A DNA stretch of 15,183 nucleotides from Thiomonas sp. X19 (lineage in GTDB: Bacteria; Pseudomonadota; Gammaproteobacteria; Burkholderiales; Burkholderiaceae_C): the NCBI RefSeq assembly GCF_900089495.1, contig NZ_LT605203.1:3769739-3784921 (forward strand), given 5' to 3'. Within the stretch, counting starts at the first letter, position 1. Each line of letters begins with the position of its first letter. A program made the position numbers and the translations under genes. Positions 1-7,295 of this stretch are shown here, piece by piece. Under the pieces are notes generated by a model. That model searched no databases and had not been told where the DNA came from. It was given only the letters and a program-made list of their open reading frames with translations.

Positions 1-3
1 TTA

Positions 4-16
4 CCTGAATCCGTGA
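4..16 (+). repeat. IS1380 left terminal inverted repeat
   Basis: CCTGAATCCGTGA is an exact reverse complement of 1705-1717. The match stops after 13 bases. Confidence 0.85.
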
Positions 17-100
17 GCTCGGGCATGCGGAATTTTCATAAGTTGTTGATGCATAATGGTTTATTCGATAAAATGACCCCTTTGTCTTCTCACCCAGCGG

Positions 101-1483
101 GTGAACGTTCCGGGGTATGGCATGGGGTTTGGATTTCGCGTCAAGCAACTCGACTATGACCTGACGCCGGTGGCCGGTCTGGCCCTTGTCGGTCATCACC
201 TCAAGCGCCTCGATCCTCTGTTCAAACGCCTGGATGCCCAGTGGCCTTGCCGCGGCGGACTGCCGCCCAGCACACTGATGCGCAGCTATGTTGGCTTGCT
301 CGCGCAGAGCAAGAGCGACTTCGATGCCATCGAAGGCTTTCGAGGCGATCGTTTCTTCCAGGAGGCGCTGGGTCTGGTGGGTGTGCCGTCCTCGCCCACC
401 CTGCGCCAGCGCCTGGATGCGCAGGCCGCCCTGTGGTTTGACTTCACCTCCCAGGCGATTGAAGCGCTGCTGCGCAAGAGCCAACCGGACTATGGTCTTT
501 TGCCTTGCGGTCATGTGCCGCTGGACATCGACACCTTCGCGATGGACAACTCGGGCACAGCCAAGGATGGGGTGAGCCGCACCTACGCGGGGGTCGATGG
601 CTACTGCCCGCTGGCGGCCTACCTGGGCACGCATGGGTTTTGCCTGGAGTTCGCCCTACGTCCGGGCGCGCAGCACTCGGCTTCGGAGACGACCTACAAC
701 CTCGAGACGGCCGTGCCCATGGCGCAGCGCCTGTCGACCGCAGGCCCCAAGGCGCCGATTCTCGTGCGCATGGATGCGGGGTTTTGCTCGGCCGCCTTGA
801 TGGCCGACATGCAGCGCTGCAACAGGCCAGGACTGCCCCGGGTCGATGTTCTGATCAAGTGGAATCCCCGCAAGACCGATCCTCTGGAGGTCTTGCGACG
901 GCAGGAACTGGAAGGGGGTTTGTTGTGGCAGCATCCGCGCGCAGGCAAGCGCGTGGCGGTTTGGGAGGTGGCCGTGCAGGTCGAAGGCATCGCCCATCGC
1001 CTGCGCCGCATTGTGCGCATCACGGAGCGCACCGTCGATGCCCGTGGCCAGCAGTTTTTGGTCCCCGAGATCATCTTGGAGGGCTGGACGACAAGCTTGC
1101 CCAAGGCCATCAGCGCCGAGGCGATCATCGACCTGTACGCCGGGCACGCTACGCACGAGCAGTTCCATGCGGAATTCAAAACCGACATGGATCTGGAGCG
1201 ACTGCCCTCGGGGAAGTTCGACACGAACGATCTTGTCTGCCAGCTTGCGGCCCTGACGATGAACGTGCTGCGCCTCATGGGGCAGCAAGGGCTGCTGGGG
1301 CCGCATGCACCGGTGCGCCATGCGGCCAGGCGACGGCGTCTGAAGACTGTGATCCAGGAACTTGTCATCCGCGCAGCACGCGTGATCAACCATGGCGGGC
1401 GGCTGTGGTTGGGACTGGGCGCCAACGACAAGGCAGCCCGTGCCTTTTGCGATCTGCATGCGCAGTTCGCCGCCAGCGGCTGA
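101..1483 (+). CDS. IS1380-family transposase
   Basis: This 460-residue DDE transposase (PF13701, Transposase_DDE_4 type) catalyses cut-and-paste movement of the surrounding IS. Visible family marks are the block LDIDTFAMDNSGTAKDG near residue 145 with the first catalytic Asp, LVRMDAGF near residue 222 with the second, and YAGHATHEQFHAEFKTDMD near residue 350 with the catalytic Glu. The length is normal for the family and the frame is unbroken, so the element may be active. The longest frame starts with GTG at 101; an in-frame ATG at 122, eight bases after a GGGG run, is an equally good start. The gene fills the space between matching terminal repeats. Confidence 0.93.
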   Translation: MNVPGYGMGFGFRVKQLDYDLTPVAGLALVGHHLKRLDPLFKRLDAQWPCRGGLPPSTLMRSYVGLLAQSKSDFDAIEGFRGDRFFQEALGLVGVPSSPTLRQRLDAQAALWFDFTSQAIEALLRKSQPDYGLLPCGHVPLDIDTFAMDNSGTAKDGVSRTYAGVDGYCPLAAYLGTHGFCLEFALRPGAQHSASETTYNLETAVPMAQRLSTAGPKAPILVRMDAGFCSAALMADMQRCNRPGLPRVDVLIKWNPRKTDPLEVLRRQELEGGLLWQHPRAGKRVAVWEVAVQVEGIAHRLRRIVRITERTVDARGQQFLVPEIILEGWTTSLPKAISAEAIIDLYAGHATHEQFHAEFKTDMDLERLPSGKFDTNDLVCQLAALTMNVLRLMGQQGLLGPHAPVRHAARRRRLKTVIQELVIRAARVINHGGRLWLGLGANDKAARAFCDLHAQFAASG

Positions 1484-1704
1484 AGACGCAGTCCAAGCTT
1501 TCCCAGCACCCCAAGACGCTGGCCACAAGGGCTCGGCGGGGGAACGGCTGCGCGCAACCCACCCGAAATGACCGATCAAGGGGGCCGATCGTTCGCGCAC
1601 AGCCCCACAGCCCCCTTCGACACGGCGCTCGAACCGTGAACCTGCGGGAAATCGGGAAAATCGGGCCGTCACAATCAGCTTTCAAGTCGATGGATTATCG
1701 GAAG

Positions 1705-1717
1705 TCACGGATTCAGG
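1705..1717 (+). repeat. IS1380 right terminal inverted repeat
   Basis: TCACGGATTCAGG is the exact reverse complement of 4-16. The first base after it already belongs to the IS30-like sequence. Confidence 0.85.
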
Positions 1718-2808
1718 CTGAAGTGCAACACCTTGCCATCCGGTAAGGTGCCGTGAATGACAAGAACGACGTACCGACAGCTTCAACCCGCCGAACGCAT
1801 GCGCATTGAGATCTGGAAAGCCGAGAAGGTCAGTCTGCGGGCCATGGCCCGCAGACTGGGCCGTGCGCCCTCGACCTTGACGCGGGAGCTTGCCCGCAAT
1901 GCCCAAGACAGCGCGGGGAGCTACGACGCCATGGTGGGGCAGACCCTGCGCGCCAGGCGCCGCGCCGCCAGCCGTCCAGCGGCGAAGCTGGCCCCCAGCA
2001 GCGTGCTCTGGGGTGCGGTGCGCGAGATGCTGGCGTGGAAGTGGTCGCCCCAGGAGATCGCCGCTACGCTCAAGCGCACCTATCCTGACGATTCCAGCCG
2101 CCACGTGTCCCACGAGACGATTTACAACGCCATCTACGCCCACCCCAAGGGCGAGCTGCGGCGCGAACTCATCGCCTGCCTGCGCCAGGGCCATGGGAAG
2201 CGCCTGCCGCGTTCGCGCGGCACCGACCGCCGCGGCCAGATCCCCGAGATGGTCAGCATTCATGTGCGCCCGCCCGAGATCGAGGATCGTCTGATGCCCG
2301 GCCACTGGGAGGGCGACCTCATCAAGGGGGCGGGCAACAAGTCGGCTGTGGCCGTGCTGGTCGAACGCATGAGCCGCGCCGTCTTGCTGGCCAAGATGCC
2401 CGACTCCACGGCGGCATCGGCGCTGCAAGCCTTCACCACCAAGCTGCAATCCCTGGTGGCGCCGCTGCGCCAGAGCATGACCTACGACCAGGGCAGGGAG
2501 ATGAGTCGGCATGCCGATTTGACGGCCGCCACCGGCGTGCGGGTGTACTTCTGCGACCCGCACAGCCCCTGGCAGCGCGGCACCTGCGAGAACACCAACG
2601 GCCTGCTGCGCCAGTACATGCCCAAGGGCACGGATCTGTCGGTCTACTCGCAGCAAAAACTCGACGCGATCGCCGACAGCCTCAACACCCGGCCGCGCCA
2701 AACCCTGGGCTGGAGGTCGCCACTGCAGGTGCTCGCGGAAATCCTCGTCAACCCCCAAGAACCCTCTCCCGTCCATTAACCCCAAGGGCGTTGCGCTTCG
2801 CACTTGAA
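1718..2808 (+). mobile_element. IS30-family insertion sequence
   Basis: The element carries one intact transposase flanked by imperfect inverted repeats. The left core GAAGTGCAACACC (1720-1732) matches the reverse complement of 2787-2799 (GAAGCGCAACGCC) at 11 of 13 positions. The exact ends are uncertain by about 10 bp because the left end abuts or is clipped by the IS1380 right repeat, and the right end could extend to the TTCAAGTG motif (reverse complement of 2801-2808). About 1.09 kb is normal for IS30. The right end interrupts a minus-strand membrane-protein gene. Confidence 0.75.
1757..2779 (+). CDS. IS30-family transposase
   Basis: The protein has 340 residues. The N-terminus carries the IS30 helix-turn-helix (residues about 1-50, YRQLQPAERMRIEIWK through RRLGRAPSTLTRELARN) that binds the element ends. 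The C-terminal rve-type integrase core shows GHWEGDLIKG (first Asp, near residue 183), TYDQGREMSRH (second Asp, near 243) and PWQRGTCENTNGLLRQ (catalytic Glu, near 278). The ending NTRPRQTLGWRSP is typical of the family. The ATG at 1757 follows an AAGGTG ribosome binding site. The frame is intact and full length, so it is probably functional. Confidence 0.94.
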   Translation: MTRTTYRQLQPAERMRIEIWKAEKVSLRAMARRLGRAPSTLTRELARNAQDSAGSYDAMVGQTLRARRRAASRPAAKLAPSSVLWGAVREMLAWKWSPQEIAATLKRTYPDDSSRHVSHETIYNAIYAHPKGELRRELIACLRQGHGKRLPRSRGTDRRGQIPEMVSIHVRPPEIEDRLMPGHWEGDLIKGAGNKSAVAVLVERMSRAVLLAKMPDSTAASALQAFTTKLQSLVAPLRQSMTYDQGREMSRHADLTAATGVRVYFCDPHSPWQRGTCENTNGLLRQYMPKGTDLSVYSQQKLDAIADSLNTRPRQTLGWRSPLQVLAEILVNPQEPSPVH

Positions 2809-3051
2809 ACCGCCCAGTAATCCCAGCAACGGCAAAAGACGACCGAACAGGTTGAAGATGCTCACGAACAGGCTCGCGGTGGCGAGGATGCAGCCCATGA
2901 AGCCGGCCAGGTCGAACACCGCGGCCAGACCCCAGGCGCTGTCGCTGCGTTGATGGGTAAGAAACAGCAGGCCCAAGTAGCCCGCCACCGCGAGGATGGT
3001 GCCCGGATGCGGCAGGCCCAGCGCGGCGCTCGCTGCGGCGGATTGCGGCAC
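2776..3051 (-). pseudogene. Membrane-protein gene remnant truncated by IS30
   Basis: The minus-strand frame encodes 91 residues with two or three hydrophobic stretches (TILAVAGYLGLLFLT near residue 18 and a long one running from GFMGCILATASLFVSIF to LLPLLGLLGGF). From LLGGF onward the frame enters the right end of the IS30 element and stops just inside it. This pattern fits a host inner-membrane protein that has lost its C-terminus. The start is unclear: GTG at 3051 is the first start codon, no good ribosome binding site is seen, and the frame stays open upstream. I do not recognise the family. It lies downstream of the HPF-like gene on the same strand, so the two may once have been cotranscribed. 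Confidence 0.45.
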
Positions 3052-3240
3052 TGAACATGAGGATGAGCGGCCAGCAGCGCATCGGTGTTGCGCAGCACGG
3101 CGCGGGACGGGAGATGAGGGTGTTGCAGCCCATGAAAAACTTCCTGAATGGAACGACCGAGGTGTCGGGTTTTGGGCTTGGTGTCGACCAGGCTGGGCCA
3201 GATCAAGCTCGGCCGGGAGAACGACAAGGACGGTATGGCC
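3052..3240. other. Intergenic stretch without a recognisable gene
   Basis: Between the membrane-protein remnant and the end of the HPF-like gene, all frames look like random GC-rich translation. The 5' part of the truncated gene may have lain here, but I see no convincing protein or terminator hairpin. Confidence 0.4.
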
Positions 3241-3621
3241 TCAGGCACCGACTGACAGAAGGGCACACGGCAATGCGACGTGCGCCTCGCCTGGTCTGCG
3301 CCGCTGCTGCTTGGCGCGTTGCAGGCGTGCGGCAACCGAGCGGCTGGCGCGGGCCACGGCGCCGTCGATCAGGCTGCGCCAGTCGGCATGCCGCTGGCGG
3401 ATGACGACGGCAGGCTGCTGGGGCAGATCCACGCGCAGCACGCAGCGCTTGTCCTTGCCGCCGCGCGGGCCGTTCACGTCCGACAACACCACCGCGACGC
3501 GAACCACGCGGCGCGACAACCTGGCCAGGGCGAATTGCAGGCGGCATTGCAAATGCGCCAGCATCTGCGCACGCTGCAGGGCGTCCATCGGCTGGCCTGA
3601 AACCTGAATGTCGATGTGCAT
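3241..3621 (-). CDS. HPF/RaiA-family ribosome-associated protein
   Basis: The product is about 126 residues from MHIDIQVSGQPMDAL. It resembles the S30AE/HPF-RaiA fold (PF02482): an N-terminal beta strand and helix, then VRVAVVLSDVNGPRGGKDKRC, a strand LRVDLPQQPAVVIRQ, and a final helix DWRSLIDGAVARASRSVAARLQR. The GPRGG-DK-C block is typical of a short HPF-like group in betaproteobacteria. Members of the wider family bind the 30S subunit and inactivate ribosomes in stress or stationary phase; whether this shorter variant does so is inferred. The ATG at 3621 is chosen because AGGAGG lies six bases upstream; the frame runs ten codons further but without such a site. It is divergent from the NhaR-like regulator. 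Confidence 0.75.
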   Translation of the reverse strand: MHIDIQVSGQPMDALQRAQMLAHLQCRLQFALARLSRRVVRVAVVLSDVNGPRGGKDKRCVLRVDLPQQPAVVIRQRHADWRSLIDGAVARASRSVAARLQRAKQQRRRPGEAHVALPCALLSVGA

Positions 3622-3749
3622 GGGAACCTCCTGAAAGTCGGGAAAGGACAATGTTGCCAGGCCCTAATTTAGGTTCTGCAATACTTCGTGTAAATTCGAA
3701 TTTCCAAATCATTCATTTCGAGAAAATCGAACTGTTAAGGATTCCTGGC
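3622..3749. promoter_or_regulatory. Divergent AT-rich control region with palindrome
   Basis: This 128-bp gap separates the divergent HPF-like and NhaR-like genes and is clearly more AT-rich than its surroundings. It contains a perfect 12-bp palindrome, AAATTCGAATTT, at 3692-3703, and further TTCGA/TTTCGA motifs at about 3716-3730. LysR-family proteins usually bind dyads in such divergent gaps and control both their own gene and the neighbour. That this palindrome is the operator is inferred from position and symmetry. I cannot place the promoter boxes with certainty. Confidence 0.5.
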
Positions 3750-4661
3750 ATGCTCAACTTCAAGCATTTGCATTACTTCTGGGTTGTGGCCAAGACCGGC
3801 GGCATCGTCCGCGCAGGCCAGCAGTTGCACATCACGCCGCAGACCCTGAGCGGGCAGATCAAACTGCTGGAAGATCGCATCGGCACCGCCCTGTTCCGCA
3901 AGAGCGGGCGCAAGCTCGAACTCACCGAGGCGGGCAGGGCGGCACTGCGCTATGCCGACGACATCTTCGCCCTGGGCGATGAGATGGAAGCAGCACTGCG
4001 GCGCGATGCGGCGCAAACCCCGGCGCTGGTGTTTCGCGTGGGCATCAGCGATTCGGTGCCCAAGACCATCGCTTACCGCCTGGTGGAGCCGGCGCTGGAC
4101 CTGCCGCAGCCGGTGCGCATGCAGGGTGAGGAGGGCAAGATGGCCGATCTGCTGGCGCGCCTGGCCGTGCACCAGCTCGACCTGGTGGTGGCCGACACCC
4201 CGCTACCCGCGCACTTCAGCGTGCGCGCCTACAACCATCACCTCGGCAGATCGGGCTTGAGCGTGTTCGCTTCGCCCGCGTTGGCCAAGAAGGCTCGGGG
4301 AGCGTTTCCGCAAAGCCTGGGCACGATTGCGCTGCTGATGCCGGGATCGGATTCGGCGCTGCGTTCGCAATTCGAGCAATGGCTGCGCCAGTTGCAGATC
4401 CAGGCGCACACCGTGGCCGAGTTCGACGACAGCGCGCTGATGACCGCCTTCGGTCGCCAGGGGCGCGGCGCTTTCGTGGCGCCCAGCGTGATGGAGCCGG
4501 AAATCGAGCGCGAGCACGGCGTGCAGTGCCTGGGCCGCTGCGAGGACGTCGCGGTGGACTTCTACGCCATCTCGGTGCAGCGGCGCATCACCCATCCCTG
4601 CGTGGCCGCCATCACCCAGAGCGCGCGCAACCGGCTGTTCATGGCCGGAAAATCGGGCTGA
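3750..4661 (+). CDS. nhaR: LysR-family transcriptional regulator, NhaR-like
   Basis: The protein has 303 residues. The N-terminal winged helix-turn-helix (residues 1-60) begins MLNFKHLHYFWVVAKTGGIV and continues ITPQTLSGQIKLLEDRIGTALFRK. This closely follows E. coli NhaR (HLYYFWHVYKEG, LTPQTITGQI), including PQT at the recognition helix in place of the usual PSAVS. The effector domain also matches NhaR, for example HQLDLVVADTPL, LLMPGSDSALR and the FDDSALMTAFG-FVAPSV block. In E. coli NhaR responds to sodium and activates the NhaA antiporter; no antiporter is present here, so the target and ligand are unknown. The ATG at 3750 has AAGGA eight bases upstream. The divergent HPF-like gene is the most likely regulated neighbour. 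Confidence 0.88.
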   Translation: MLNFKHLHYFWVVAKTGGIVRAGQQLHITPQTLSGQIKLLEDRIGTALFRKSGRKLELTEAGRAALRYADDIFALGDEMEAALRRDAAQTPALVFRVGISDSVPKTIAYRLVEPALDLPQPVRMQGEEGKMADLLARLAVHQLDLVVADTPLPAHFSVRAYNHHLGRSGLSVFASPALAKKARGAFPQSLGTIALLMPGSDSALRSQFEQWLRQLQIQAHTVAEFDDSALMTAFGRQGRGAFVAPSVMEPEIEREHGVQCLGRCEDVAVDFYAISVQRRITHPCVAAITQSARNRLFMAGKSG

Positions 4662-4693
4662 TTGCGGCGGCCGCACGGACCGATGCGATCGCT

Positions 4694-5401
4694 TCAATGT
4701 CCGGAATCGGCCCGTTCGATGGACTTGCGCACCCGCCCGACCATGTCCCGCAGCATGCGATCGAGCAGGGTCTGGGCGGCGGCGGCGTACTGCGCGGCGT
4801 CGTTGGCCGCAACGGCCTGCTTGGCGTCGAAATGCCAGTGTGCGGCGATGCGGCGCGGGGCGTCCTGCGCGAGCTGGCAAGTCAGGCCCAGCCGCACCGT
4901 TCCTTGGCTGCCGCGGATGTCGTGCTCGAGCCGTGTCAGTTCGCAATGCAGGGTCCAGGCGGCGGGCGCGAGATGAGCATTCATCTCCACCGCGCTCACC
5001 CAGGGCTGGCGCGACAGGGTCTGCCCGATCGTTGCGCGAATGAGATCCGCCGGAGGTGCCAGCCAGCGGCTGTCGCGGTAGGGCATCAGCACGCTGCCGG
5101 GTCGCACGGCAGCGCCTGCGCCCTGGCCTGATGCGGCCGGCTCGGTGATCGCCCGAGCCGGCTGCCCGCTGTACAGCATGGCCGGGCTGTCGAGGCCGGG
5201 TGCGGCGCCAACTGGCAACAGGCGGATGACGGTGGGTTGGACAGCGCCAGCCGGCGTGACCACAGGCGGGGCTTGCAGACGGTAGATGATTTGCGGCGGC
5301 TGGCGCGTCATGGGCAGCGAACAGCCGGCGCCCAACAGGGCAAAGAGGGATGTGCAAAGCAGGACCGGCAGCGGGGCTGCGCGGCGTGAGGCGGTTTTCA
5401 T
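4694..5401 (-). CDS. ABC-type transport auxiliary lipoprotein (PqiC/YmbA-like)
   Basis: This 235-residue protein has a lipoprotein signal: basic MKTASRR, a hydrophobic stretch, then LLGAGC with the lipidated Cys at residue 27. The rest resembles the PF03886 auxiliary lipoprotein family: an IIYRLQAPP strand soon after the lipid anchor, LMPYRDSRWLAPPADLIRATI in the middle, and a C-terminal helix AAAAQTLLDRMLRDMVGRV. Such proteins are thought to sit in the outer membrane and work with MCE-type lipid transporters. The ATG overlaps the stop of the MCE gene in ATGA (5398-5401), which suggests translational coupling. It is the last gene of the operon and converges with nhaR across 32 bp. Confidence 0.87.
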   Translation of the reverse strand: MKTASRRAAPLPVLLCTSLFALLGAGCSLPMTRQPPQIIYRLQAPPVVTPAGAVQPTVIRLLPVGAAPGLDSPAMLYSGQPARAITEPAASGQGAGAAVRPGSVLMPYRDSRWLAPPADLIRATIGQTLSRQPWVSAVEMNAHLAPAAWTLHCELTRLEHDIRGSQGTVRLGLTCQLAQDAPRRIAAHWHFDAKQAVAANDAAQYAAAAQTLLDRMLRDMVGRVRKSIERADSGH

Positions 5402-6369
5402 CGCTGTTCTCCTGGGCCCGGAGGTGGAAGCGGCGAGCCGTAGAGCAGTTGGCTGGGGTTGCCCTTGAGGCTGCGGATGAGTTCGGTCAGCTGGCTGCTG
5501 AGCTGCTGCAGGTTGTCGGTGAGCCGGTCGAAACCCGGCAGGGTGCGGTTCTGCAACCGGTCCAGGGCCTGCGTTCCGGTCGCACCCAGCTTGGCCGCGC
5601 CCTCCCCGGCCTGGCGCCAGCTTTTCGCCGCCGCGTCCATCTCACCCAGGGTGCCCTGCAGGTGCGCCGTGGTGTCGCTGAGCTGCGCGAGCAGCTTCTC
5701 GCCATGGCCGGTCAACCGCTGGCCTTGCACGCCCAGCGCCGCGAGCTCCTGGCTGGACTGGCGCAAGGCCACCAGGGTCTGCGCGATGTCCTGTCGATGG
5801 GCGGCGAGTGTCCCTGTGATCTGCTCGGCGTGCGCCAGGGTCCGGCTCAGCGCCTGCAGGTTTTCGTTGCTCAGCAGCATGTCCAGTCGGGTGGCGATTT
5901 TCGACAGCATGAGCGTGGCGTCGCTCAGGCCGCCCTCCAGGCGCGAGAACACGGACGGCGCGTAGCGGATGACCGGATAGGGCTGGCCGGGCGCGGCGCG
6001 CAGCGGTTGGGGCGATGCGCCGCCCGTGAGGTTGATGACCGACAGTCCCGTCACGCCCTGCGGGTTGAGTTGCGCGACGGTGTCGGTGCGCACCGGCACG
6101 TTCCTGTCGATGTCGACGCGGATGCGGATGAGGGTGGGGTTGGCCGGGTCGATTTCGATGGAGGCCACCCGTCCCACATTCACGCCGCGGTACAGCACGT
6201 TGCTGCTATTCCTCAAGCCGTTGACGTTGTCGGTGGCGTAGATGAGATACGGCGTGGTGTTCTGCTGCCTCCCGCCCACCGCCAGCCAATAGGCGGCGGC
6301 CGACAGCAGCAGGCAGAGCAGCAGGATGAAAACACCGACCGCCGTGTAATTGACTTTCGATTCCATCAT
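5398..6369 (-). CDS. MCE-domain lipid transport protein (MlaD/PqiB-like)
   Basis: The product is about 322 residues, starting at the double ATG at 6369/6366 behind AAGGTG; the frame extends upstream but into the preceding ATPase gene. One transmembrane anchor (VGVFILLLCLLLSAAAYWLAVG) is followed by a single MCE domain (about residues 38-115) with VNGLRNSSNVLYRGVNVGRV and LNPQGVTGLSVINLTGG. After this comes a long helical tail rich in Leu and Gln (about 140-300). MCE proteins form periplasmic hexamers that carry phospholipids or other hydrophobic substrates between the inner and outer membrane. The tail is much longer than in E. coli MlaD (about 183 residues in total) and could form a helical needle or contact the downstream lipoprotein, which is inference. 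It lies 28 bp after the ATPase gene. Confidence 0.92.
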   Translation of the reverse strand: MMESKVNYTAVGVFILLLCLLLSAAAYWLAVGGRQQNTTPYLIYATDNVNGLRNSSNVLYRGVNVGRVASIEIDPANPTLIRIRVDIDRNVPVRTDTVAQLNPQGVTGLSVINLTGGASPQPLRAAPGQPYPVIRYAPSVFSRLEGGLSDATLMLSKIATRLDMLLSNENLQALSRTLAHAEQITGTLAAHRQDIAQTLVALRQSSQELAALGVQGQRLTGHGEKLLAQLSDTTAHLQGTLGEMDAAAKSWRQAGEGAAKLGATGTQALDRLQNRTLPGFDRLTDNLQQLSSQLTELIRSLKGNPSQLLYGSPLPPPGPGEQR

Positions 6370-6397
6370 TGCACCTTCATGCGGCGTTCCGTCTTGT

Positions 6398-7222
6398 TCA
6401 TGATGTCCCCGTGATCTGCGTGGCGTGCGCCTGGTGCCGGCTCGCGTCGGCCGCCTGGCGCGCATAGGCCAGCGACCGCCCCCGCCGGAAATAGGCCGCG
6501 AGCTCGGGTTCGTCCCGCTGCGCCAGCTCGGCCGCCGTTCCCAGCGCCAGCACTTTCTTGCGCGCGAGAAAAGCCACCATGTCGCTGCCGTGCCAGATCG
6601 AGTCGAGGTCGTGCGTGACCTGCAGGATGGTCAGGCCCAGCAGATCGCGCAACTCGCGGACCAGGTCGTCGAATGCAGCGGCGCCGATCGGATCCAGCCC
6701 CGAGGTCGGCTCGTCCAGCACCAGCAGTTCGGGGTCGAGCGCCAGCGCGCGGGCCAGCGCCGCGCGCTTGACCATGCCGCCGGAAAGTTCCACCGGGTAC
6801 TTGTGCGCGGCATCCGCCGGCAGGCCGGCCAAGCGGATCTTGAGCATGCCGATGTCGGCGAGGAATGCGCGTTCCACCGCGCCGTGCTCGCGCAGCGGCA
6901 GCAGCACGTTCTCCAGCACCGTGAGCCCGGTGAACAAGGCCCCTCCCTGGAACAGCACGCCGATGCGCTGGCGCAGGCGCTGGCGGATCGTCCCGTGCGC
7001 CGCGAGCGCGTCCTGTCCGAACAGCGCGAGCTGGCCCGCCTGCGGCTCGCGCAGCAGGATGAGCGTGCGCAGCAGCACCGTCTTGCCCGTGCCGGAACCG
7101 CCGACCAGGGCCATGATGCAGCCGCGCGGAATGCGCAGGTCCAGGCCGTCGTGCACGACCACGTCGCCGAAGCGGTTGACGATGCCGCGTGCCTCGATCA
7201 CGGCGGGCGTCTCGCCGTTCAT
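6398..7222 (-). CDS. ABC transporter ATP-binding protein (MlaF-like)
   Basis: This 274-residue ATPase powers the MCE transporter from the cytoplasmic side. Visible motifs are Walker A GGSGTGKT (residues 41-48), Q-loop LFQGGALFTGLTV, signature LSGGM, Walker B LLVLDEPTSGLDP and the switch histidine VTHD. The LFQGGALF and VELSGGMVKRAALARA blocks are typical of the MlaF/Ttg2A group. The C-terminal helix with DEPELAAYFRRGRS is longer than usual. The ATG at 7222 is chosen because AGGGG lies about seven bases upstream; an in-frame ATG at 7336 would give an unusual leader overlapping the permease gene. The permease gene ends 73 bp upstream. Confidence 0.94.
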   Translation of the reverse strand: MNGETPAVIEARGIVNRFGDVVVHDGLDLRIPRGCIMALVGGSGTGKTVLLRTLILLREPQAGQLALFGQDALAAHGTIRQRLRQRIGVLFQGGALFTGLTVLENVLLPLREHGAVERAFLADIGMLKIRLAGLPADAAHKYPVELSGGMVKRAALARALALDPELLVLDEPTSGLDPIGAAAFDDLVRELRDLLGLTILQVTHDLDSIWHGSDMVAFLARKKVLALGTAAELAQRDEPELAAYFRRGRSLAYARQAADASRHQAHATQITGTS

Positions 7223-7295
7223 GGGCGCACCCCTGCGTTGCGCGCCGTCCTGCCAGGCTGGAATACCCCCATGTTCGAACGGCCATGCGATGAGG

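Larger units (their letters stand above)
4..1717 (+). mobile_element. IS1380-family insertion sequence, complete
   Basis: The element is bounded by perfect 13-bp inverted repeats, CCTGAATCCGTGA at 4-16 and its reverse complement at 1705-1717. This gives a 1714-bp element, the usual size for IS1380. It holds one transposase gene plus about 220 bp of non-coding DNA after that gene (1484-1704), in which I see no other gene. The IS1380 family normally makes 4-bp target duplications. Only three flanking bases are visible on the left (TTA) against CTGA on the right, and they do not match cleanly, so the duplication is absent, mutated or lost by recombination. The next IS begins directly at its right end. 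Confidence 0.85.

Noticed and set aside
4..1721. Target duplication of the IS1380 element
   Set aside because: Visible flanks TTA and CTGA do not match, and the fourth left base is outside the window.
505..1746. 413-residue plus-strand frame in the IS1380 region
   Set aside because: It overlaps the transposase in another frame and runs through the IS end; no recognisable motif.
1682..3133. 483-residue minus-strand open frame
   Set aside because: It is antisense to the IS30 transposase and crosses the IS boundary; composition is typical of a GC-rich shadow frame.
4662..4693. Bidirectional terminator between nhaR and the lipoprotein gene
   Set aside because: GCGGCCGC is self-complementary but short, with no T run on either side.
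5350..6414. 354-residue plus-strand frame
   Set aside because: It is antisense to the MCE and lipoprotein genes, which have clear domains and coupled starts on the minus strand.
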